The notes under the pieces were generated by a model, which saw nothing but the letters and a program-made list of their open reading frames with translations, was not told the origin of the DNA and searched no databases. The position numbers were made by a program, and so were the translations under genes. Shown here piece by piece: positions 6,592 through 10,727 of a stretch of DNA of 10,727 bases (the stretch's first letter is position 1; each line of letters opens with the position of its first letter). Source of the DNA: Candidatus Iainarchaeum sp. (GTDB taxonomy: Archaea; Iainarchaeota; Iainarchaeia; Iainarchaeales; GCA-2688035); contig JAPLVT010000084.1 in the NCBI GenBank assembly GCA_026396975.1, positions 1-10,727 on the forward strand, written 5' to 3'.

Positions 6592-7842
6592 ATGCGCGTT
6601 TTCGTCGAGGGCTATGGTTGTTCGCTTAATAAGGCGGACACAGAGCAGATAAGGGGCTTTCTGGCTGCAAACGGCATCCGCATTTCCAAAACCCCTGAAA
6701 AATCCGACGCAATCATAATAAATACCTGCGCGGTGAAAAAGCCGACCGAAACCCGCATGCTCAACAGAATCCGAAAGCTGCACGCGCTCGCGCAGAAGAA
6801 AGGCATTGCGCTTGTCGTGTTCGGCTGCCTGCCCGCGATAAACAGCGCAGCGATCGCGCAGGTTTCGCGCGAAATAGTGCAGATTCCGCCTTCGCTTGAA
6901 AAGCTCGCGGAGTTCTTGGGGTTGCCGAGAGAGGAATTTAGCCCTTGTTTGCCCCAACAAAAAGAAAACAGGTTCGTTTCAATTATTCCCATCGCTCGCG
7001 GCTGCCTTGGGCGATGCGCGTTCTGCTGTGTGCGTCAGGCAAGGGGCGACCTCAAAAGCTATTCAATAAAAGAGATTGACGCGCGCTTCAAGCAGGCGAT
7101 AAAGGAAACACCTGAAGTTTGGCTTACGGGGCAGGACTGCGGCTGCTACGGCGCTGACATCGGCGCCAGCATAGTGGAATTGCTGCGGGAACTTTTAAGC
7201 AACAAAGGCGATTTCAGGGTCAGGGTCGGCATGATAAACCCGCAGCGTATGCTGAAATTTTTGGATGAATACCTGCCGCTTTTTGAGGACGAGCGATTGT
7301 ACCGCTTTTTTCACATCCCGCTGCAGAGCGGCAGCAACGCCGTGCTGAAGGCAATGAACAGGAATTACACGAAAGAGGATTTTTTGTTTCTGGTGAAACA
7401 GATCAGGAAAAAACTTCCCGATGCAACGATTGCAACTGATGTTATCGCTGGCTTTCCGGGAGAAACCGAAGCGCAGTTCGGAGAGACAGCCAGCGTGCTT
7501 CGCGCCGTGCAGCCCGATGTCGTTAACGTGAGCAAGTTCGGCGCAAGGCCCGGGACTGTTGCGGCGAAAATGCCCTGCCAGGTTGGCGGGCGCGAGGTAA
7601 AGAGAAGAAGCAAGGCTCTTGCAGTGCTGTGCAGGCAGCTTTCGCTTGAGAGAAACAAGCGCCTAGTCGGCACTGCACAGAGAATTCTTGTTGCGGAAAA
7701 AGGGAAGAAAGGCGGTTTTGTGGGGCGCTCGCTTTCATACAAGCATGTTGTTGTGCAAAAAAACCTGCTTGGAAAATTCGCGGGCGTGAAAATAAAAAGG
7801 GCTTTTGCAACGCATCTTTTCGGCAGCCCCCTAAAGGAATAA
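6592..7842 (+). CDS. tRNA threonylcarbamoyladenosine methylthiotransferase (archaeal CDKAL1/e-MtaB type)
   Basis: This radical-SAM enzyme of the MiaB superfamily is expected to add a methylthio group to t6A at position 37 of tRNAs that read ANN codons, making ms2t6A. The 416 residues show the usual three domains. The N-terminal methylthiotransferase domain has cluster cysteines C10 (GYGCSLNKAD), C46 (NTCAV) and C79 (FGCLP). The radical-SAM barrel has C138, C142 and C145 in GCLGRCAFC, followed by RQARGDLKSYS and the conserved HIPLQSGSNAVLKAMNR stretch. A short C-terminal TRAM-like RNA-binding region starts near 350. The cluster and core motifs are intact, so the enzyme should be active. Assignment to the archaeal/eukaryal branch rests on the GYGC start and the LKSY motif. 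No sulfur-carrier gene is adjacent. A run of six T follows the stop. Confidence 0.92.
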   Translation: MRVFVEGYGCSLNKADTEQIRGFLAANGIRISKTPEKSDAIIINTCAVKKPTETRMLNRIRKLHALAQKKGIALVVFGCLPAINSAAIAQVSREIVQIPPSLEKLAEFLGLPREEFSPCLPQQKENRFVSIIPIARGCLGRCAFCCVRQARGDLKSYSIKEIDARFKQAIKETPEVWLTGQDCGCYGADIGASIVELLRELLSNKGDFRVRVGMINPQRMLKFLDEYLPLFEDERLYRFFHIPLQSGSNAVLKAMNRNYTKEDFLFLVKQIRKKLPDATIATDVIAGFPGETEAQFGETASVLRAVQPDVVNVSKFGARPGTVAAKMPCQVGGREVKRRSKALAVLCRQLSLERNKRLVGTAQRILVAEKGKKGGFVGRSLSYKHVVVQKNLLGKFAGVKIKRAFATHLFGSPLKE

Positions 7843-7848
7843 TTTTTT
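7843..7848 (+). terminator. T-run after the methylthiotransferase gene
   Basis: Six T directly follow the TAA stop with no clear hairpin. Oligo-T alone can terminate archaeal RNA polymerase. The next gene has its own promoter. Confidence 0.3.
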
Positions 7849-7863
7849 AACCTTCTATCCCCC

Positions 7864-7872
7864 ATATAATAA
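7864..7872 (+). promoter_or_regulatory. TATA-like box flanked by C5/G5 inverted repeat
   Basis: ATATAATAA is centred 25 bases before the TTG start at 7893. CCCCC (7859-7863) and GGGGG (7880-7884) flank it symmetrically, a possible operator or chance. Confidence 0.5.
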
Positions 7873-7892
7873 AAAGGAAGGGGGCAGTTTTT

Positions 7893-8645
7893 TTGCTTTT
7901 GAGGAACAGCGCGGAGCAGTATCTCACGAATTTCAAGACAATTCTTGTTTTCGCCCTACTGCTTGCGTTCGCACCTGCGTTCGCTTTTTTCGAAAACATT
8001 TTCCTGAGCAGCGGCAGCGTCCTGCTCGACTACAATATCGGCATAATAAACCCGGCTGTCCTTGCTTTGGAAGCAGGGCTGGTGGCTCTCTACTTGCTGT
8101 TTTATTCCTTTTTCGTTTCAATCCTGGTTTTTGACGTCAGGCGCGGCCTCAGCAAGCTAAAGCTGCACATTTACCTCACAGAGCTCATCCAAAAGTTCAC
8201 GCTGCGCATTTTCGCTTTCTATGCTGTTTACACGCTCGCGATTTTCGCCTTCACAGTATGCGCTTTGGCTCTCGGCGCGCCGCTTTGGGCCGCAAGCGCG
8301 ATAGTCCTGCTTGCGACTCTCGCGTTCCTTTTCGTCCCGCAGGCTGTCGTAATAGAAGAGGAGGGCCTGAGGCACGCGCTTTTAAGCAACTTCGAGTTCC
8401 TGGCTTCGCACCCGCGCTCTTTCGCAATTGTCACAATAGTCGGCTGCGTCCTGCTTGCAATACTGCAGTTCGTTGAATTCGCGGTCGACCAGATGGCGCT
8501 GATTGGCTCTTTTGTCTCGCTTTTGCTGCTGCTCGTTCTCGTGCTTCCGTTCGTAGAGGTAATGAAAACCTATCTATACATGATGCGCTTCGACCTCATC
8601 AAGGAGCACGAGACAACCAGGTCAAAATTCCACCGCGGTCATTAA
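7893..8645 (+). CDS. Multi-pass membrane protein, function unknown
   Basis: A 250-residue integral membrane protein with about six hydrophobic segments (roughly 16-33, 52-80, 104-127, 131-151, 176-196, 202-222) and a charged C-terminal tail (from 232, ending RSKFHRGH). The start is a TTG. No ATG lies near, and the TATA-like box centred 25 bases upstream puts transcription start right at this codon. The loop at 147-177 (FVPQAVVIEEEGLRHALLSN and on) matches in pattern the loop of the membrane protein at 2137-2964. The pattern is a Pro-containing segment end, a short acidic or polar stretch, an amphipathic helix, then a membrane segment. The two are probably distant members of one broad family. 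The gene converges on the reductase-like gene with an eight-base gap. Function not known. Confidence 0.78.
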   Translation: MLLRNSAEQYLTNFKTILVFALLLAFAPAFAFFENIFLSSGSVLLDYNIGIINPAVLALEAGLVALYLLFYSFFVSILVFDVRRGLSKLKLHIYLTELIQKFTLRIFAFYAVYTLAIFAFTVCALALGAPLWAASAIVLLATLAFLFVPQAVVIEEEGLRHALLSNFEFLASHPRSFAIVTIVGCVLLAILQFVEFAVDQMALIGSFVSLLLLLVLVLPFVEVMKTYLYMMRFDLIKEHETTRSKFHRGH

Positions 8646-8664
8646 CGCGGCTTTTATTCCGCGG
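8633..8664. terminator. Possible bidirectional hairpin between convergent genes
   Basis: CCGCGG occurs at 8633-8638 and 8659-8664, on either side of the two convergent stop codons. Because the hexamer is its own complement, either transcript can form a six-base GC stem with a 20-base loop. A short T-run lies in the loop (8652-8655). Confidence 0.35.
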
Positions 8665-10300
8665 CTTGCTTCCTTAGCAGGACTGTTCTCACGTTGCTGT
8701 CGAGCGCGTCGCCCAGTTCTTTCTTGTTTTCCGCAAGCGCCGTGAAGAAATAGTTCCGCTGCAGCTGGCTGCTTCTCTGCAGCTCTTTCGCCTCGCTTGC
8801 GTATTGCTGGGTGCGGCCGAACTGCTTTTTGTTTGAGGCAGCGAAGCGCTGCAGCGCTTTTTTGTTTGTCAGCTCCGCTACGACGAAATTTTCCGGCAGG
8901 GTTTTGCGCAGCTCTCCAACAATGCGCTCCGCGAACCCGAGCCCGGCCTTTGTTTCGCCGCCCTGTATCGCGATTTTGCTTGCGCCGAGCAACGAGTCTA
9001 TGCCGACAGCCGATGAAAAGCCGCTGCAGTTCAATCCCGCTTTGCGCAGGTATTCCCTGCCCGAAAGCGTTTTCCTTTTCAGCTCGTCAAGCTTTTTGAT
9101 TGCCTCGGCTTTTTGCGCCAGCGCCTGGAAAAAGCCGTTTTCATTGCCGCTGTTTGCGAGCGCCATGCCGGTGAGGTTCAATGCCGTGAAAGAGCACAGC
9201 CCGCTGTTTTGCGCGGCGATTCCGTTAAGCAAAAACAGATCCTTGCTTTTGCAGTTGAGGAAAAGCGTTTCCTGCGGCTGATGCAGCAGCAGCTTTATCT
9301 TGTACTTCGTGTCAATCGCAACAGCTGTTTCAAATGCGCCGCGCGCGTTTGTTTCCTGCCGCGCTTTCAGCGCGCTGTTTGCCCCTGCAACCATTGTTTC
9401 CCTGTTTATTTTCTCGCCCTGCATTGCTTCCGGCTCGAAAAGGTGAACGCAGTTGAATCCGCCCGGCTCTTTTTCCCTGGCAAAAACAGCTTGCGCAGCG
9501 CGCTCGAACAAAAGCATTGCCTCTTTCGCCTCTTTCCTGTTGCCGCTTGCTGCAACAGCTGCATTCAGCCCCTTTATGTTCGGCTGCCAGCTGCAATAGC
9601 CGCCTGCGATGTTCGCGGAGCGCAGCGCTTCAATCACTGTGAGCTGCGGACTCTCTTTCACCGTTGGGGTTATGCTGGCTGCCGCAGGCCTTGTGCCGAA
9701 ATCGTGCAGGTTTGCTATGAAAATTTCGCTTGTTAAGTGCATCCGCGCAATGCCGTGTGGGATCGCTTCAATGAGATTGTATTCCGTAAGAATCGCCCTG
9801 CAGGCGTACGGCTGCTGCTCTATTTTTTTGCGTACTTCCGCGACAGGCAGCCCCAACCGCGTGTACTGGTTCCTGATTTTCTCGTGCCCGTATTCAAGCA
9901 GCTTTACGTTTACCATTTCCCTTATTAGCGCGGTATTGATGTCCTCTATTTCAAGGTCTTTTATTTTGTCCTCCACTTCCCCCCCGATTTTTTCCGCAAC
10001 GCCGCGCGTTACATCTGTTTCCTTCAGCAGGCTTTTGATTATGTTGCCCCTGTCGAAGGGCTCTATCTGCTCCGCGGTTGTGCGCACCTGCATGCGCTGG
10101 AAGGAAGCGTAAACAGCGCCCGCTTTCGGGTCGAGCTGCTGCAGCAATTGCAGCGCCTGCTCCCTCAGCTGCTTGATGCTTTTTGTTTCCTCTGCCCCGA
10201 GCTCTTTCACTATTCTCGCGATTGTCCACTTGTCCGCGTCGGCCTCCCCGCATTCCTTTGCGATTTTTTCAATCAGCGCGCTTATGGGCTTTTCCTGCAT
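8654..10300 (-). CDS. Class III ribonucleotide reductase-like protein with ATP-cone region, lacking the glycyl-radical site
   Basis: The 548-residue protein looks like a degenerate paralogue of anaerobic (NrdD) reductase. Residues 1-72 resemble the end of one ATP-cone and 74-150 a second, more complete cone (EPFDRGNIIKSLL, then NTALIREMV). After that, NrdD-like landmarks appear in order: HLTSEIFIANLHDF (188-201, compare NrdD HLSGDIHIHDL), GGYCSW (233-238), ALNLTGMA (373-380, compare SLNLPRIA), KLDELKRK (403-410), SSAVGIDSLLGASK (429-442) and AELTNKKALQRFAASNKKQF (475-494). The C-terminal RVxGY glycyl-radical loop and CxxC zinc motifs are missing, and I see no MGCRS-type active-site loop. Ribonucleotide reduction is therefore unlikely; nucleotide binding or a regulatory role is possible. 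The ATG lies 25 bases after a TATA-like box centre. The fold call rests on motif order, not a database search. Confidence 0.72.
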   Translation of the reverse strand: MQEKPISALIEKIAKECGEADADKWTIARIVKELGAEETKSIKQLREQALQLLQQLDPKAGAVYASFQRMQVRTTAEQIEPFDRGNIIKSLLKETDVTRGVAEKIGGEVEDKIKDLEIEDINTALIREMVNVKLLEYGHEKIRNQYTRLGLPVAEVRKKIEQQPYACRAILTEYNLIEAIPHGIARMHLTSEIFIANLHDFGTRPAAASITPTVKESPQLTVIEALRSANIAGGYCSWQPNIKGLNAAVAASGNRKEAKEAMLLFERAAQAVFAREKEPGGFNCVHLFEPEAMQGEKINRETMVAGANSALKARQETNARGAFETAVAIDTKYKIKLLLHQPQETLFLNCKSKDLFLLNGIAAQNSGLCSFTALNLTGMALANSGNENGFFQALAQKAEAIKKLDELKRKTLSGREYLRKAGLNCSGFSSAVGIDSLLGASKIAIQGGETKAGLGFAERIVGELRKTLPENFVVAELTNKKALQRFAASNKKQFGRTQQYASEAKELQRSSQLQRNYFFTALAENKKELGDALDSNVRTVLLRKQAAE

Positions 10301-10467
10301 GGAAAAAGAGTGGGTTGGAAATTATTAACAATCCGCCAGAACGGTTTTGAAAAGCAAACTTTTTAATACTTTTTTATTCGGATAGTTAATGCTTTTGGCG
10401 GGTTTTTGCGATTGTTCCGCAAATTCTTGCCCGAGGTTTTATCCAGTGATTTTGGGGTGGTTTTTTT
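10301..10467. promoter_or_regulatory. Divergent promoter region between the reductase-like gene and the Lrp-type gene
   Basis: This 167-base gap carries a minus-strand TATA-like box (TGTTAATAAT, 10321-10330) centred 25 bases before the ATG at 10300. It also carries a plus-strand box (CTTTTTAATAC, 10359-10369), with a second T-rich candidate at 10369-10379. Divergent placement next to an Lrp/AsnC gene makes shared control by that regulator possible, but no clear operator palindrome is seen. Confidence 0.45.
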
Positions 10468-10484
10468 ATGCAGGTTTCACTTGA
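10389..10484 (+). other. 31-codon ORF in the leader of the Lrp-type gene (speculative)
   Basis: An ATG at 10389 sits about 25 bases after the TATA-like box centre, where the leaderless genes in this window place their starts. It opens a frame beginning MLLAGFCDCSANSCPRFYP with three cysteines and ends at TGA 10482-10484, overlapping the regulator's start by 17 bases in another frame. It could be a leader peptide or chance. Confidence 0.2.
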
Positions 10485-10727
10485 CAGAATCGACATCGCG
10501 ATCCTAAAAAACCTGCTGCACGACGGCAGGGCATCTTTCAGCAGCATCGCAAAAGAGACAAGCCTCACCGACGTTGCGATAAAAAAGAGGGTTGAAAGCC
10601 TGAAGCGCAAGGGCGTCATCGAGAACATCGCGGCAAAGCTCAACTACAAGGTGCTCGGGTTTGAGAACCCGATCTTCGTGCAGATACGCTCCGAGATAGG
10701 AAAGAACAAGGACCTCATCAAGAGGCT
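10468..10727 (+). CDS. Lrp/AsnC-family transcription regulator (3' end outside window)
   Basis: The visible 86 residues begin with a typical Lrp/AsnC winged helix-turn-helix: LDRIDIAILKNLLHDGRASF (5-24) followed by the SSIAKETSLTDVAIKKRVES segment (25-44) and the wing (KRKGVIENIAAKLNYKVLGF). The start of the ligand-sensing/oligomerisation half (ENPIFVQIRS) follows. Such proteins bind DNA as dimers or octamers and respond to amino acids or related small molecules; the ligand here is unknown. GGTGG about seven bases before the ATG is a good archaeal ribosome-binding site. That fits a longer leader than most genes here, since the TATA-like box centre is about 104 bases away. The gene diverges from the reductase-like gene, which may be a target. 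Confidence 0.9.
   Translation, partial: MQVSLDRIDIAILKNLLHDGRASFSSIAKETSLTDVAIKKRVESLKRKGVIENIAAKLNYKVLGFENPIFVQIRSEIGKNKDLIKR

Overview
The window looks like part of an archaeal chromosome, probably an uncultured and possibly DPANN-type lineage. The lineage is inference; the domain rests on gene content and promoters. Four genes are typically archaeal: a clamp-loader small subunit (RFC), an Nre-family repair protein with a zinc finger and a C-terminal PCNA-binding box, an archaeal/eukaryal-type tRNA methylthiotransferase, and an Lrp/AsnC-type regulator. Most genes have a T/A-rich TATA-like box centred about 25-36 bases before the start codon. That spacing implies very short or absent leaders, and I used it to choose starts. 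I see no mobile element, CRISPR array, rRNA or tRNA.

Left part (1-2964, all minus strand): the 5' end of an unknown charged protein (1-127), then a bacterial-type threonyl-tRNA synthetase without the N-terminal TGS domain (239-1963). A 173-base gap holds two imperfect tandem 44-base hairpin units. It is followed by a multi-pass membrane protein (2137-2964).

Middle (2965-6088): nre (plus) runs convergently into a two-gene minus-strand operon, rfcS followed by a basic protein of unknown function that starts one base after the rfcS stop. The operon is next to a PCNA-binding repair gene, so this is a clamp-related neighbourhood. The rfcS leader is unusual. A 75-base-offset duplication of the rfcS ribosome-binding and start region forms a 35-codon upstream ORF, in frame with rfcS and separated from it by a single TGA.

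Right part (6089-10727): a small membrane protein, the methylthiotransferase and a second multi-pass membrane protein (all plus), each with its own TATA-like box. The last converges on a 548-residue minus-strand protein with ATP-cone-like regions and a class III ribonucleotide reductase-like body but no glycyl-radical site. The 167-base region before it is divergent and leads to a 3'-truncated Lrp/AsnC regulator at the right edge.

Most of the window is ordinary core archaeal gene content. The points most worth a second look are the duplicated rfcS leader, the degenerate reductase-like protein, the unknown rfcS partner, and the tandem hairpin repeat.
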